NCBI GenBank assembly: GCA_950022295.1
Contig: OX465597.1
Coordinates: 188,975,016 to 189,039,015 of the forward strand
DNA length: 64,000 nt
From: Bromus sterilis
Taxonomy: Eukaryota > Streptophyta > Magnoliopsida > Poales > Poaceae
Direction: 5' to 3'
In this document: in pieces, positions 37,440 to 49,962 of the stretch
Layout: each line of letters begins with the position of its first letter
How positions within the stretch are numbered: the stretch's first letter is position 1
Notes under the pieces: generated by a model
Told to the model about the DNA's origin: nothing
The model's input: the letters and a program-made list of their open reading frames with translations, nothing else
Database searches by the model: none
Made by a program: the position numbers and the translations under genes

Positions 37440-38023
37440 GGCATGCATGAAGGCTTGGACGAAATACACGAGATGCCACTTCATTATTTTCGTCCAAGAG
37501 CAATTATAGGTGCTGCGTCACCTTAATATTGGGCTGGGCCCATGTAATTTCGAAATACCACATTATAGGCTGTTTTTAGAGTCCGTATGTGTGCGGAAAC
37601 CGAGTTAGGGTTGTTTTCGGACCCCACCTCCAAGGGGTCACGAAAATCCCCTCTGTTCCCCCATATATACAGCCCTTAGGGCGTCGTTTAGACTTGGGTT
37701 TTAATTAGATTTAAGTTAGCCATAGCCGCAACTTCGAGCTCTTCGTTTGTGTCATCCGACCAGGCCAAGACCTCATTGGAACCCCAACTTTCGTAATCAT
37801 TCATCTTATATTCGCAATATCCAGATTGCAATTCTTAGTTCTTGCCTGTTCTTCGATTGCTTGCAGGAATTAGACCTTCGTGGTTAGGTTGATCGTGCAT
37901 CCGCGGAATCAATAACCTCTCGGAGTTGGTTTAGCGATCGCTAAGGCGCAACGTGAAAGTCGTCTCCACCATAATCGATCTACACCATCTCATCGAAACA
38001 TCGGGACACCTTCGCCTCTATCA
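37136..38023 (+). repeat. A4 3' LTR
   Basis: An 888-bp LTR beginning TGATGAGGACATC. It lacks about 25 bp near 37953, between the GCGCAACGT and GAAAGTCG motifs, that other copies have. It carries the end of gag-pol (to 37439). Confidence 0.88.
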
Positions 38024-38790
38024 AAGAATAACATCAATTTGAATCATAATTAAAACTTGCCTACCGTGTGAGTACCTTGGTTGCTTTTCCGTGTCCAGGG
38101 GGACCGAGAGAAGATCTAGGTTGTGTAATGTTTGACGTAAGTAGGTGGTTAGCAGACTTATGACGCGATGTCACGTGTGTTCTTGGATCTTACCTCTACT
38201 CTAATAGAACGATAACCACCATATATGCTAGTGCGGATGAAACCTTTACCTTTATCTTGTCTTACCGTAGGGAGCTAGCTATCCTGTAATGATACAATCT
38301 CACCCCTGTTTTCCTTTTGTGCTTTTACTGTTTTGCCTGATCGGCCGCTGCAGTGGACTACTACCTCGACCCAAGCACCGGAGGATACTTCGTGGAGGTG
38401 CCCCCGGAGGACGACGATGAGGACGACCTTGTTCAGTAGATCCTATAGTTCGGCTTCGACGATCCGTGGGTGGACTATTTATGTGCAGCCCTCTCTAGGG
38501 CAATTTGGGTTTTGACCGTACTCGGTCGTGATTGTCTTCTGCTTGTTGCATGATATTCTGTTGGGTCCACGGACCTCTGAGATGTTGTAATAAATACCAA
38601 CGGCGATGTATGCCCTGGACTCTATATATTTATGTCTTAGTATTAAGTTCATTGTTCATATACCTGTTGTCGAGAATCCGGCAGCGACACGAGTGCGAGT
38701 GTCGTGAGTCGGTGGCTCTTTATGCGCTACTAACTTGAGTGACACGCGAAAGCGACTAACTCGAGTTAGCACCGCATCGGGGGCCTTACA
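38024..38790 (+). repeat. D 3' LTR, segment 3 and terminus
   Basis: D LTR sequence resuming after A4, with a possible AATAAATA poly(A) signal near 38588. It ends GGGGCCTTACA at 38790, the inverted counterpart of the TGTAACAGCCC start. Similar Triticeae-type LTRs have this layout as far as I recall; that comparison is from memory, not a search. Confidence 0.7.
38353..38439 (+). other. Acidic coding-like stretch inside D LTR (downstream piece)
   Basis: Directly after a splice-acceptor-like TGCAG (38349-38353), 28 codons (VDYYLDPSTGGYFVEV, then a run of Glu/Asp) run to a TAG at 38437-38439. It resembles a final exon. It pairs with the upstream acidic stretch at 15621-15746, now separated by nested insertions. 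Confidence 0.35.
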
Positions 38791-39963
38791 CAAGGAGCAT
38801 TGAATCCTGCTCCCGTCATGAAGGTCAGCTCCTCACGACCCACAAGGCCCCGAAGCAGAATAATCTGGAGACCCCGTTCATTGCAACCAAGGTTATGAGA
38901 ATGAAACAAGAGACAAAAGGTGATGATAACCTGTATATCTCAAAGATTGTGTCAGAACAATAAGCAGTTATGCAACAAGGAAAGAACCCTAACCAAAGAA
39001 AAGTCAGTACAAGAAAGGTGATTGCCACAGAGGCAAGATCCAGGACAAACATACATGGAAGATGTCAAACCTTGCTGCAAACTAAGCAAGCGTGGAACTT
39101 CGCAAGTTGTCAAAGGTATGCAACTCTTGCAAGCCGACGGGTAAGGCAAAAGGATGAATCGTATGGACCTCAAGTCAAATTTTCCGCGATCAGTTGAAGT
39201 CATCTGGACCATCGTGGATATCTACCACAAAGACAGCTCATTCACTATGGGATAAGGACCGTGTACCGATCCAGTTAGCCCGAGCAATTACTCAAGTTCG
39301 GCATCGTCCGTCTTGCCGAGATACCCCAGTCTGCTTCATTAAAGGTCACCTGCTCAACTCGGCATTTTCAAATACAAGAACCAGATGGAAGCATATCATG
39401 ACCTATCGCCACCCGGATAGGGCCACCTGCCAGGCAAACCTCAGCATGAGTACATGTCCAAAAATATTTGTGCCCCGCTCCGAATCCTTGAGCGTGGTGG
39501 ACATGACAAAAGAAATGCGAGGCAACCCCACGTGCCGCAAGTCAAGGTCCCGATAGTAAACATTCTGAGATACCAACTACCGGTGAAGGCCAAGCCCTTG
39601 TCAAAGAGGCCAATGCAAATGATTCAAGACCGTTCAACGAAGAATGTCTGAGGTACCCCAGAAACAGTATGGGTATCGTCAGCATTCAACCTATGACAAG
39701 ACATTCCGTTATCATACAAGTCAGAAGATATGAGGATGGAAATCAACAGGAAAGGATGTGAGGTATCAAGGAAGATCATTCTACCAGAACTACGGATCGG
39801 GTGAAGTAAACCCCCTCAGCAGATATATTGGATGCTACCATGGGAACAATATGCGGTAAAAAGGAAATCCGAGAAGCAGCAAGTTTCCGAAGGACGGTAA
39901 GTTTGCGATGGTTCCCTGAGCAACCAAATCTCGAGGAAGAGATTTTTCTAAGGGGGGTAGGTT
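38791..39963 (+). other. Element E internal 3' region
   Basis: Non-coding or degenerate internal sequence preceding the LTR. It is an inverted near-copy of 58352-59518 in element G. It contains the CAAATCTCGAGGAAGAG block just before the purine tract (39947-39963), a block that in Tekay-type elements follows the pol stop codon. No RT, integrase or chromodomain is present, so the element is non-autonomous. Open frames up to 120 codons are present but show no recognisable domain. Confidence 0.65.
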
Positions 39964-41591
39964 TGTGACACCCTGGATTTTGGAACTTTCTTTTTCCAAA
40001 AACTTTGCTGATTTATTTCTGGATTTGCGATTGGATTTGATTTTGATCACCTCATTGGACTTGAAACTTGAGCATATTTTATTTCCATGCTCAAGTGACC
40101 CTTGATCCAAGCCTTTCCCATGCCATTCCATGATTCACCTCATCCAAGCCACCATTTTATTCAAGCCTTATATTCCTTTTTCCAATAAAAGGGATATTCC
40201 TATTATTTGAGGTTTGTGAAGCAACCCCTATTTATATTGCTCCATAAATCCCCAAATAATTCCCACATGTCATTGACATCATATCTTGCCAAATTCTCCA
40301 AAAACATTTCATAGCCCAAGTGGATTTTTACTCTAGAAAAATTCATTTATCTATGGGGGAAGATTGGAGCTTTGTGAAGGGAGTGCCATGTATGTTGATC
40401 CATTGCTGGTGAAATTTTTTGTGCAATCTCATATGATCATATTATTGATCTCCACCAAATTCCACCACCATTTGATTAGCCAAACTCCCACAATAAGTTC
40501 CCAAAGTTTGGGTGCAGCAAGGGGGCATTGTGAAGCAAGTGCATGATAGGGGATCCCATTTGCCTTGAAACTTTTTGAGCATGATCCTACCACCAAATAA
40601 CTCCACCAAAACAGATTTGAGCCAAATCCCATTAACCATGTGAGCGCATTGTCAATGTGAAGTTTCTGGTCAGTGGGCCACATTGTGAAGAAAGTGCTAG
40701 CTATGTGTGTCCAATGACTATGAAATTTTATACACATGTGCACCATGCCAAATAACCAAGCTACACCAATTTTAAGACAATTTCAATAATCCTATGTGAT
40801 GCTAGCCTCACCAACATCATTCCGACCCATTTGGTGCTTTACAAAGGAAGTACCAAAAATATTGCTCCAAATGATGTGAAACTTGGCATACATACTCATC
40901 CTAATGTATGATTGAGCTCTGCAAAATATCATGCTTAGGGGAGCTATGTACAAGACATGCCACATTACAAACACCTTCTGCCTCATTGTGCCATTTACAA
41001 AGCAAGTACCATTTACATTGCTTTGTTTGAGCCCAAACTCCACAGAAGCCTATCCCCTTGTACCCCTAGCCCAGAAGACATCTTGGTCCTATCCAAATCC
41101 ATCCCATGTGAGCTTTGCTTCTGCTCAAAGTTTGTGCATCAAACTTAGCATTGAGATAGAGATCAATCCAGAGCCCCTATGGACCATCCAGCTGTACCCA
41201 TGTGATCATCACTCGACGGACTACACGATAGACATCCTTGGCCACGAAGAAACCCACTGTGGGCACCAGTGCATTTTGTGGCCATGCTCTTGGCAGCACC
41301 TGGCGTGCCCTGGCCGCGCTCCACGCGTGCCCGTCACGTCCACCTCATGCTCCAGTACGTCCTCGTCCTCTTCTTCGTGTCCTGCCGTGCCGCACGGCTT
41401 TGCGCAGCCGCGTGCTCCACGTGCACCCCCCTCTGGAATTCCCTCGAGCTCGCCAGCTAGCACACACCGTGGCCGCCCGCCATTGTCGCGGCCTGGGAGC
41501 TCGAATTCCTTCTCCCCTATATAAGGGGCTTGCCCCCTAGCACTCCAGCAGCATCAGCACCTCCCCACTTCCTCCTTGCCCACTTCCCCTC
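39964..41591 (+). repeat. Element E LTR, segment 1
   Basis: Begins TGTGACACCC. It is AT-rich to 41000, then GC-rich (41260-41500) before the TATA box. Open frames in the GC-rich part overlap in several phases and are not genes. Confidence 0.75.
41518..41524 (+). promoter_or_regulatory. TATA box of element E LTR
   Basis: TATATAA followed by GGGGCTTGCCCCC, at the expected place at the end of the GC-rich U3. Confidence 0.6.
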
Positions 41592-42212
41592 TGATAGAGG
41601 CAAAGGTGTCCCGATGTTTCGATGAGATGGTGGAGATCGATTATGGTAGAGACGACTTTCACGATCCGACTATGAACGTGCGAAGACGTTGCGCCTTAGC
41701 GATCGCTAAACCAACTCCGAGAGGTTATTAATCCCGCGGATGCACGATCAACCTGACCACGAAGGTCTAATTTCTGCAAGCAATCGAAGAACAAGCAAGA
41801 ACTAAGAATTGCAATCTGGATATTGCGAATATAAGATGAATGATTACGAAAGTTGGGGTTCCAATGCGGTCTTGGCCTGGTCGGATGACACAAACGAAGA
41901 GCTCCATCGTTTGTGTCATCCGACCAGGCCAAGACCGCATTGGAACCCCAACTTTCGTAATTATTCATCTTATATTCGCAATATCCAGATTGCAATTCTT
42001 AGTTCTTGCTTGTTCTTCGATTGCTTGCAGGAATTAGACCTTCGTGGTCAGGTTGATCGTGCATCCGCGGGATCAATAACCTCTCGGAGTTGGTTTCGCG
42101 ATCGCTAAGGCGCAACGTCTTCGCACGTTCGTAGTCGGATCGTGAAAGTCGTCTCTACCATAATCGATCTCCACCATCTCATCGAAACATCTGGACACCT
42201 TCGCCTCTATCA
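41592..42212 (+). repeat. Palindrome of two inverted family A LTR ends
   Basis: A minus-sense LTR 3' end (41592-41904) and a plus-sense LTR 3' end (41908-42212), each about 305-313 bp, meet head to head across a CAT spacer at 41905-41907. Both outer edges are exact LTR termini (TGATAG... and ...CTATCA). Arms are nearly identical. No 5-bp target duplication is seen (CCCTC left, AAACG right). It interrupts the element E LTR. Confidence 0.9.
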
Positions 42213-42390
42213 AAACGGGTTGATTCTTTTTGCGTTGTCTTCGTATCGAGCTCCTCTTCAGTTTTGAATAAGTTTTGTGCCATGTTTTTATGTTGTTATT
42301 TGCTGGTAAAACAAAAGACGATGTTTGACTTTTGCGCCGTGTCTTTTTATAAAATGTTTTGCAGGGTTTTGCTTGTGTTGAAGATCCGGG
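42213..42390 (+). repeat. Element E LTR, segment 2
   Basis: A short continuation of the E LTR with a T-rich stretch, ending in CCGGG (42386-42390), the left target duplication of B2. No gene. Confidence 0.65.
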
Positions 42391-42660
42391 TGATGAGGAC
42401 ATCCCTATCGACAAGCCATCCCAAACTCTTCATGAAGCACAAGCTAATGAAATCAGAATTGGACCTATTACAAGAGCCCGTGCAAAGCTAATAGAACAAT
42501 AGGTGAACTTGCTCTTAATAGAATCTGATGTTTTGCTTAATAAGAATTTTATACTGCCTGAATCCTTGTTTGTATGCATGATCAGATATCAAGAACAAGG
42601 ACAAGCTACATTGGAAGAAGAACCTCAAGAAGACAAGGACAGGAAGAACCAAGCTTCAGG

Positions 42661-42860
42661 CTGCGGTACTACCGCGCTGACCGCGGTACTACCGCGCCAC
42701 GGTACTACCGGGCCTACTACCGCACGTACTACCGCGACAACAGAAGGGTTACGGTAGTCCTTACGGCACTACCGTAACGACTACCGTGCTGGTCAGGAGA
42801 GATACGGTAGCGACTACGGTAGTAGCCGCAGTACTACCGCGCCAATCACGGTACTACCGT
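42661..42860 (+). repeat. Array of CGGTACTACCG palindromes in B2 U3
   Basis: About a dozen copies of an imperfect palindrome built on CGGTA(C/G)TACCG and its half-sites. It occupies the same U3 position in which B1 has TCGGACGTCCGA units. The array is also at 56624-56841 in the 3' LTR, where one extra unit (CCCGCGGTACTACCGC) is present. The polyprotein frame reads into it and ends at EGLR. Confidence 0.75.
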
Positions 42861-43188
42861 GCTGCCTGCGCGCAGAAACGGGCCTACGGCCCCTGTATCC
42901 GAGTCTGGACCCCCTTAGACTATAAATACAAGTCCCCCTACGAGTTTTAGAGTTAGACCACGTTTAGATAAACCATAGTTCCTGAGAATTTCTCCAAGCA
43001 TTCATCTTGAATCAAATACTTCAATTTGTATCGATCTAAAGTGTTGCTACTGCAAGTCTTGTGTGATCTGTTGTTCCACTGGGAATTAGTAGATTGCAAA
43101 TTACCGTCTCGTGGTCGACGACTACCTTGCGCAAGTGTGTGAAGTTGTGAATATCCAAAGGGTAGAAAGCTGTCGCATTGGCAACAGG

Positions 43189-44104
43189 TGATAGAGGCGA
43201 AGGTGTCCCGATGTTTCGATGAGATGGTGGAGATCGATTATGGTGGAGACGACTTTCACGATCCGACTACGAACGTGCGAAGACGTTGCGCCTTAGCGAT
43301 CGCTAAACCAACTCCGAGAGGTTATTGATCCCGCGGATGCACGATCAACCTGACCACGAGGGTCTAATTCCTGCAAGCAATCGAAGAACAAGCAAGAACT
43401 AAGAATTGCAATCTGGATATTGCGAATATAAGATGAATGATTACGAAAGTTGGGGTTCCAATGAGGTCTTGGCCTGGTCGGATGACACAAACGAAGAGCT
43501 CGAAGTTGCGGCTATGGCTAACTTAAATCTAATTAAAACCCAAGTCTAAACGACGCCCTAAGGGCTGTATATATGGGGGAACAGAGGGGATTTTCGTGAC
43601 CCCTTGGAGGTGGGGTCCGAAAACAACCCTAACTCGGTTTCCCCACACATACGGACTCTAAAAACAGCCTATAATGTGGTATTTCGAAATTACATGGGCC
43701 CAGCCCAATATTAAGGTGACGCAGCACCTATAATGGCCCTTGGACGAAAATAATGAAGTGTCATCTCGCGTATTTCGTCCAAGACTTCATGCACGCCTTA
43801 TGGTGGCTTCAAAGTGTGATAATCACCACTGGAAGCTCCACTGTACTTTCCCGCGCGCGCACCTTCTTCTCCATGCTTGATCCCGCTCCAATGACCATCC
43901 TTCTTGTCCATGCTAGGTCCTTCATTCATAAGCAAAACAAAAGTATCTAATTTAGGCAGCATCATATGTTCATGAACAATAGAAGGATTCACAAGAAACG
44001 AAAGTACCTGATAATTTAGTTGACGTGCACGTGCTCTAGTAACTGGTCCAGTATGTGTAGTTGGTGAGGATATGGGTGTAACATTAGTAGGGATGTCCTC
44101 ATCA
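43189..44104 (-). repeat. A3 3' LTR
   Basis: A 916-bp LTR. It contains the last 101 codons of gag-pol at its U3 start (43798-44104), a TATA motif on the minus strand near 43570, and terminus TGATAGAGGC on the plus strand. Confidence 0.93.
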
Positions 44105-47100
44105 TCCTCCCCTTCTTGAATTGAAGTCGTCCTCGACGGAAGCTCATCATCTTCTCCCAAATAAGGTTTCAAATCTGCAATGTTAAATGTGGGACTAACC
44201 CCAAAATCTGCAGGTAGCTCAAGTTTATATGCATTATCATTAATTTTCTGTAAAACCTTAAAGGGACCATCAGCTCGTGGCATTAACTTAGACTTGCGCA
44301 AATCAGGAAACCTATCTTTACGTAGATGTAACCAAACAAGATCTCCTGGTTCAAACACAACATGCTTTCTACCCTTATCACCAGCAAGCTTGTATCTAGC
44401 ATTCATTTTCTCAATGTTTTCTTTAGTTAACTCATGCATTTTTAATATCAATTCAGCACGTTGCTTAGCATCAAAATTAACCTTCTCCGAAGATGGAAGA
44501 GGAAGCAAATCAATAGGTGCACGAGGTAGAAAACCATAAACAATCTCAAAAGGGCACATTTTAGTGGTAGAATGAAATGAACGATTATAAGCAAATTCAA
44601 TATGAGGTAAACATTCTTCCCACATTTTTAAGTTACTCTTTAAAACAGCCCTAAGCATAGTAGACAAAGTCCTATTGACTACTTCAGTTTGTCCATCAGT
44701 TTGGGGATGACATGTAGTACTAAAAAGTAGTTTAGTCCCCAACTTAGCCCATAAGCATCTCCAAAAATGGCTAAGAAACTTAGTATCACGATCCGAGACA
44801 ATAGTATTGGGCACACCATGTAAGCGAATAATCTCTCGAAAGAATAAATCAGCAACATTAGCAGCATCATCGCTTTTATGACATGGTATAAAATGTGCCA
44901 TCTTAGAAAATCTATCCACGACAACAAATATGCTATCCCTCCCCTTCTTTGTTCGAGGCAAGCCTAAAACAAAGTCCATGGATATGTCCTCCCACGGAAC
45001 ACTAGGTACAGGTAAAGGCATGTATAAACCATGAGGATTGAGTCGTGACTTAGCTTTTTGACATGTAGTGCAGCGAGCAACAAAACGCTCAACATCCCGT
45101 CTCATCTTTGGCCAAAAGAAATGTGTAGCAATTACGTCCTCCGTCTTCTTCACGCCAAAATGTCCCATTAATCCTCCTCCATGCGCCTCCTGCAACAACA
45201 AAAGACGAATAGAGCTAGCTAGAATGCATAGCTTGTTAGAACGGAACACAAACCCATCATTAAGCACAAACTTGTTCCATGTTCTACCCTCTCTACAATT
45301 CTGCAAAACATCTTTAAATTCCGCATCATGTACATATTGATCTTTGATTGTCTCTAAACCGAATATCTTGAAGTCAAGTTGTGAAAGCATAGTATAACGA
45401 CGAGACAAAGCATCAGCAATAATATTATCTTTCCCCTTCTTGTGTTTAATGACATAAGGGAAAGTCTCAATAAATTCAACCCACTTAGCATGTCTACGAT
45501 TAAGTTTTGCTTGACTTCTTATGTGTTTCAAAGATTCATGATCAGAATGTATAACAAATTCATTGGGCCATAAATAATGTTGCCAAGTTTCTAATGTCCG
45601 AACAAGAGCATATAATTCCTTATCATAAGTAGAATAGTTCAGACTAGGCCCACTCAATTTTTCAGAAAAGTATGCAACAGGTTTAGCATCTTGTAATAAC
45701 ACACCTCCCAAACCAATACCACTAGCATCGCATTCAAGCTCAAAAGTTTTATTAATATCAGGAAGTTGGAGCAAAGGAGCATGTGTTAACTTATCTTTCA
45801 ATACCGTGAAGGCTTCTTCCTGTGCGGTACCCCAAGTAAAAGGCACATCCTTGCGTGTAAGCTCATTAAGAGGTGCAGCAATGGTGCTGAAATCTCTCAC
45901 AAAACGCCTATAGAATCCAGCGAGGCCAAGAAAACTCCTCACTTGTGTGACCGTTTTGGGCTGCGGCCAACTCTCAATCGCCTCGATCTTGGCTTTATCA
46001 ACTTCAATTCCCTGCGGAGTAACAACATAGCCAAGAAACGATACTCGGTCGGTGCAAAAGGTGCACTTCCCAAGGTTACCAAACAAACATGCATTACGTA
46101 GAGCAATAAAAACAGCACGTAAATGATCCAAATGTTCCTCCAAAGATTTGCTATAAATCAGTATATCATCAAAATAGACTACCACAAATCGTCCAATGAA
46201 AGCACGTAAAACCTCGTTCATTAATCTCATGAAAGTGCTAGGTGCATTAGTTAACCCAAAAGGCATGACTAACCACTCATATAATCCAAACTTAGTTTTA
46301 AATGTCGTTTTCCATTCATCTCCTAATTTCATGCGAATTTGATGGTATCCACTACGCAAATCAACTTTGGAAAACATGGTAGAGCCACTTAATTCATCAA
46401 GCATATCATCTAACCTAGGAATAGGATGACGATAACGAATAGTAATATTATTAATGGCTCGACAATCAACACACATACGCCATGTTCCATCCTTTTTAGG
46501 CACTAATATAACAGGAACAACACAAGGACTAAGGGATTCACGTATGTAACCTTTGACGAGTAGCTCTTGTACTTGACGCTGAATCTCCTTTGTCTCCTCC
46601 GGATTGGTACGGTATGGCGCACGGTTGGGAAGTGAAGCACCGGGAATTAAGTCAATCTGATGCTCAATCCCTCGAATAGGTGATAATCCCGGTGGTACGT
46701 CTTGTGGAAAGACGTCAATAAACTCCTGCAAAAGGTCAGTGACAACAGGAGTCAAAGAAGAAGGCAATTCCTCAAATGAAAATAAAGCTTCTTTGCACAC
46801 AAAAGCATAGCTCACATATTGACTAACATCCAAATATGAAATATCAACTTTAGTAGCAAGCAAAGTTGGACTAGTCAATTTAATTTCATTAGACACAGCA
46901 GAAGAAGATTTGCTATTAGTCTTATGTTGTTGCTCAAATTCTTTAGCTGCTATCTCATTTTCACTCTTATTTTTCTCCTGTTTAGCTTTACTAGCTCTAG
47001 CAAGATCATCTTTCACAATTTGTTCAGGAGACATAGGAAGTAAAGCAATATTTTTATCCTGATGAACCAGAGTAAACTGATTTGTCCTACCATGGTGTAC

Positions 47101-48870
47101 AACATTCCTATCAAATTGCCATGGTCTACCAAGTAAAATAGAGCATGCTTGCATGGGTACCACATCACAATCAACATAATCAGCATATGCAGCAATGCTA
47201 AAGTGCACACGAACAGAACGCGTTACCTTAATCTTACCAGTATTGTTAAACCACTGAATATAGTACGGATGGGGGTGTGGTCTTGTGGTGAGAGATAGCT
47301 TCTCCACCAACTCCATGCTAGCCAAGTTGTTGCAACTCCCTCCGTCAATGATGATGCGAACCGAACGTTCTTTCACCACTCCCTTTGTGTGGAACAAATT
47401 ATGCCTCTGGTTTTGCTCAGCCTTCGTTACCTGCACACTTAACACACGTTGAGCAACCAAACTAGCATATTTATCTGCATCATCAGGAGCCATATACTCC
47501 ATATCATGAGCATCATCATGGGCACCCTGTTCCTCATGAGCAATGAGAACTAAAGTCTCCTCATCATAGTCACTCGCTGACTCATACCCACCATCCGCCG
47601 TAATAATCATCACACGCTTGGAGGGACAGTCTTTTGCGAAGTGACCTCCACCTGGGCACCTGCGACATTTAATATCACGATCTCGTGTTTGCCCTGTGGA
47701 AGCCATGGATGAAGAAGAACTCGCCGCTGGACCACTCTGTGCACCCTTGAATGGTGGCGCTGACTGTTTTGGTGGCTCCCTGTAAGAATGAGAAGCTGAA
47801 GTAGATGGTGGTGCAGCAGGACGTGTGGATGTAGAAGGTCCACGCGATGTCCATGATGTATTTCGTCCTGCAGAAAAGTTAGGTCTCGTAGCGGCCTGTC
47901 GATCCTGCACTTCACGTTCAGCTTTACAAGCAAGATGAAAGAAACGAGTAATAGTAGCATAGTCCTTGTATTCTAGAATAGTTTGTATCTCCCTGTTTAA
48001 GCCACCTATAAAACGTGCAAACATAGCTTCATTATCCTCTACTAGGCCACATCTAATCAATCCAGTTTGTAATTCTTGATAATATTCCTCTACAGAATTT
48101 TTTCCTTGTCTCAAACGCTGTAATTTTTGTAGCAATTCACGTTGATAATAAGGAGGAACCCAGCGAGTACGCATAGCATCTTTTAAAGCAGCCCAAGTAG
48201 CTGGAATATTATTAGCATGCAATCTACAATGTTCAGACCACCAAATAGATGCAAAACCCGTGAATTCACAAACAGCAGCAGTAACACGTCTATTCTCAGG
48301 ATATTGTAAACATGTAAAGCGTTGTTCAGTTTCTAACTTCCAAGTAAGATAAGCATCAGGAATATATCTACCCTCAAACGGCTTAAGATTCAATTTAAGT
48401 TTAGGCACATGTTCATCATCGCGTACCTGAGGGGGTGGTTGGTGTCGACCGTGGCGAATGTTGGGACGTGGACGTCCAGCTGGCTGTTCATAGGCCGCTT
48501 CTTGTTCCACCTCCTCCTCGTAATCACCCTCGTAGTTGTCGTCCTGGCCGACGTCAGAGGCAGCAGCAGCAGCAGGAGCACCAGCAGCTTGTCCGCCCGG
48601 AAACAGAATACGTCGTGCACGTCGTGGTGGCGGTGGCTGTGCTGGAGCGGCCGCAGGCTGTATAGGTAAGCGTGCGAGCAACTCAGTAAACTTGGCGTCG
48701 AGCTTGGTGTCGATCATCTTCTCCACACCATCAATCGCCTCTGTAAATCTGTTCTCGATGCCATTCACCTGTTCAGACATCATTTGTGCAAATTTATCAT
48801 GTAATGCTTTGTTTGTCATATTCTCCCAATCAGGTGCATCCCGCGCCACTTCATCATGGGATCCTGGCAT
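43798..48870 (-). CDS. Gag-pol polyprotein of A3, intact
   Basis: 1690 codons from ATG 48870. Capsid-like gag spans about 155-325 ([10 protein letters not shown] at 206-215). A CCHC knuckle uses C402, C405, H410 and C415. The protease-like site is IIIDGGS with Asp 509. RT covers about 750-960 with YFDD at 899-902. RNase H has D1048, E1085, D1110 and D1153. The integrase finger is H1230, H1237, C1267 and C1270, and the core is D1299, D1360 and E1396, an exact D,D35E spacing. A GPFKVL-type domain follows near 1535. From about 1589 onward the protein is encoded by the 3' LTR ([10 protein letters not shown] ... LKPP). There is no classical chromodomain; the tail resembles the CR-type tail of CRM elements (inference). 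Gag and pol are one frame, so processing must be proteolytic. Confidence 0.93.
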   Translation of the reverse strand: MPGSHDEVARDAPDWENMTNKALHDKFAQMMSEQVNGIENRFTEAIDGVEKMIDTKLDAKFTELLARLPIQPAAAPAQPPPPRRARRILFPGGQAAGAPAAAAASDVGQDDNYEGDYEEEVEQEAAYEQPAGRPRPNIRHGRHQPPPQVRDDEHVPKLKLNLKPFEGRYIPDAYLTWKLETEQRFTCLQYPENRRVTAAVCEFTGFASIWWSEHCRLHANNIPATWAALKDAMRTRWVPPYYQRELLQKLQRLRQGKNSVEEYYQELQTGLIRCGLVEDNEAMFARFIGGLNREIQTILEYKDYATITRFFHLACKAEREVQDRQAATRPNFSAGRNTSWTSRGPSTSTRPAAPPSTSASHSYREPPKQSAPPFKGAQSGPAASSSSSMASTGQTRDRDIKCRRCPGGGHFAKDCPSKRVMIITADGGYESASDYDEETLVLIAHEEQGAHDDAHDMEYMAPDDADKYASLVAQRVLSVQVTKAEQNQRHNLFHTKGVVKERSVRIIIDGGSCNNLASMELVEKLSLTTRPHPHPYYIQWFNNTGKIKVTRSVRVHFSIAAYADYVDCDVVPMQACSILLGRPWQFDRNVVHHGRTNQFTLVHQDKNIALLPMSPEQIVKDDLARASKAKQEKNKSENEIAAKEFEQQHKTNSKSSSAVSNEIKLTSPTLLATKVDISYLDVSQYVSYAFVCKEALFSFEELPSSLTPVVTDLLQEFIDVFPQDVPPGLSPIRGIEHQIDLIPGASLPNRAPYRTNPEETKEIQRQVQELLVKGYIRESLSPCVVPVILVPKKDGTWRMCVDCRAINNITIRYRHPIPRLDDMLDELSGSTMFSKVDLRSGYHQIRMKLGDEWKTTFKTKFGLYEWLVMPFGLTNAPSTFMRLMNEVLRAFIGRFVVVYFDDILIYSKSLEEHLDHLRAVFIALRNACLFGNLGKCTFCTDRVSFLGYVVTPQGIEVDKAKIEAIESWPQPKTVTQVRSFLGLAGFYRRFVRDFSTIAAPLNELTRKDVPFTWGTAQEEAFTVLKDKLTHAPLLQLPDINKTFELECDASGIGLGGVLLQDAKPVAYFSEKLSGPSLNYSTYDKELYALVRTLETWQHYLWPNEFVIHSDHESLKHIRSQAKLNRRHAKWVEFIETFPYVIKHKKGKDNIIADALSRRYTMLSQLDFKIFGLETIKDQYVHDAEFKDVLQNCREGRTWNKFVLNDGFVFRSNKLCILASSIRLLLLQEAHGGGLMGHFGVKKTEDVIATHFFWPKMRRDVERFVARCTTCQKAKSRLNPHGLYMPLPVPSVPWEDISMDFVLGLPRTKKGRDSIFVVVDRFSKMAHFIPCHKSDDAANVADLFFREIIRLHGVPNTIVSDRDTKFLSHFWRCLWAKLGTKLLFSTTCHPQTDGQTEVVNRTLSTMLRAVLKSNLKMWEECLPHIEFAYNRSFHSTTKMCPFEIVYGFLPRAPIDLLPLPSSEKVNFDAKQRAELILKMHELTKENIEKMNARYKLAGDKGRKHVVFEPGDLVWLHLRKDRFPDLRKSKLMPRADGPFKVLQKINDNAYKLELPADFGVSPTFNIADLKPYLGEDDELPSRTTSIQEGEDDEDIPTNVTPISSPTTHTGPVTRARARQLNYQVLSFLVNPSIVHEHMMLPKLDTFVLLMNEGPSMDKKDGHWSGIKHGEEGARAGKYSGASSGDYHTLKPP

Positions 48871-49962
48871 GGTTAGCAGAAATAGAAAACACACAGAAGT
48901 ATGATCCTACTTCTACTAATGGGATGTGGGGTGGTGGAAAGCACAAATCCGTCAAGCTTTTCTTCAGTTCTTACCGATTCTTACCTAGCAGCAGGTGGTG
49001 ATGTACAACCAACGGGTCAAAACTCTCAGAGATGTGGTAGAGCAATGGCCAGGAGGTGTCAAAACGCACGATGTAGAATATATGTGGAGCTGTAGGAAGG
49101 CTGACAAGTATGGTAGCAAAAGCTCAACAGTAATCAAAACAGAGATGCAAAGCTGAATAAACACTCAACGTCGGGACTGTGCTGATCCTAGGCTAGACCG
49201 TACTAGAGACGCGAGCCTAAAACACCAACGAAAGCACGGCGCGGCACGTAAACAACTGAGAAGCACACTCTGAATTTTTTTTCTCTTTTTTTTTTTTGCT
49301 TTTTTTTTTGCGATGTGGGACTGCGGTGGCTGAAAAAGTGCGAAAAAATCACTATGGTGGCGAACGTCTCAAAATGAGTTTCTGGACCTAAGGAACGTAT
49401 GGGCACGAAATTTTTTTACCCCCGAAATTTTTGGCCTAAAAACTGCTCTGGAAAGCGTGCCAGACTCTTTTTTTTTTGGAAATCACCCTCTTCTACGTAC
49501 GACAAAGATTGGTGAAATCCGACTCTAATCAACTCAAACTAATCTGGCTACGGAGAGATCACAAACCGAACAGGTGATGGAACTCAACTCGGATTGGTAG
49601 GTCGTGGTGTTGTATATGGACTCGACTTGGCGGAACGTGGTGGTGTATCTGGACTCGGATTGGCGGAAACGTGGCGGTGTACTACTGTGCGGCGGCGGTG
49701 TGACACACTGTGATCAGAACTCGAAACTCTAAGGGAACTAGACGCTAAGATCAGCAACTCGACACAACGATGCAACCGCAAATTCAACAAAGCAAACTAC
49801 TGTAAAGAAAACTGGACAAAGGCTCGGACTGTTTTGGGACGTGATGATCTAACCCTAATTTTTTTTTGGCTTTTTCGTGGACTGTAGGTATGAAGAACAG
49901 AACCAATCTAGACTACGAAAACTGGTAAATCTCACCGAGCAACCTGGAAATCTGATACCACT
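48871..49962 (-). other. A3 leader and primer-binding site
   Basis: A leader of 1.09 kb, with primer-binding site TGGTATCAGATTTCC at 49946-49960 (minus strand). Homopolymer T/A runs lie at 49275-49310 and 49468-49477. No gene is supported. Confidence 0.8.

Larger units (their letters stand above)
29654..38023 (+). mobile_element. Family A Ty3/gypsy element A4
   Basis: A complete plus-strand element in the D LTR. The 5' LTR (29654-31488) is split by solo LTR A6; leader, one long gag-pol frame, the purine tract (37122-37135) and the 3' LTR (37136-38023) follow. Flanks are TAGAA and AAGAA, a target duplication with one mismatch. D LTR sequence resumes cleanly on the right. Confidence 0.9.
11020..38790 (+). 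mobile_element. Element D: Tekay/Del-type chromovirus, 3' part
   Basis: The 3' half of a plus-strand Ty3/gypsy chromovirus: the end of pol (11022-12719), the polypurine tract TTGGTGGAGGAGTGC (12741-12755), and one very long 3' LTR. The LTR begins TGTAACAGCCC at 12756 and ends GGGGCCTTACA at 38790. Its pieces, 12756-16471, 29536-29653 and 38024-38790, total about 4.6 kb and are split by elements C and A4. The 5' half lies left of the window beyond A1. D itself interrupts the internal domain of element E: E resumes at 38791 with CAAGG, which is the expected target duplication. Confidence 0.8.

Noticed and set aside
40931..41540. Frames of up to 197 codons before the TATA box of the E LTR
   Set aside because: Several phases are open at once in a GC-rich promoter region; no homology is evident.
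42661..42860. Possible CRISPR-like array
   Set aside because: Units are short palindromes of irregular spacing without unique spacers, inside a plant LTR.
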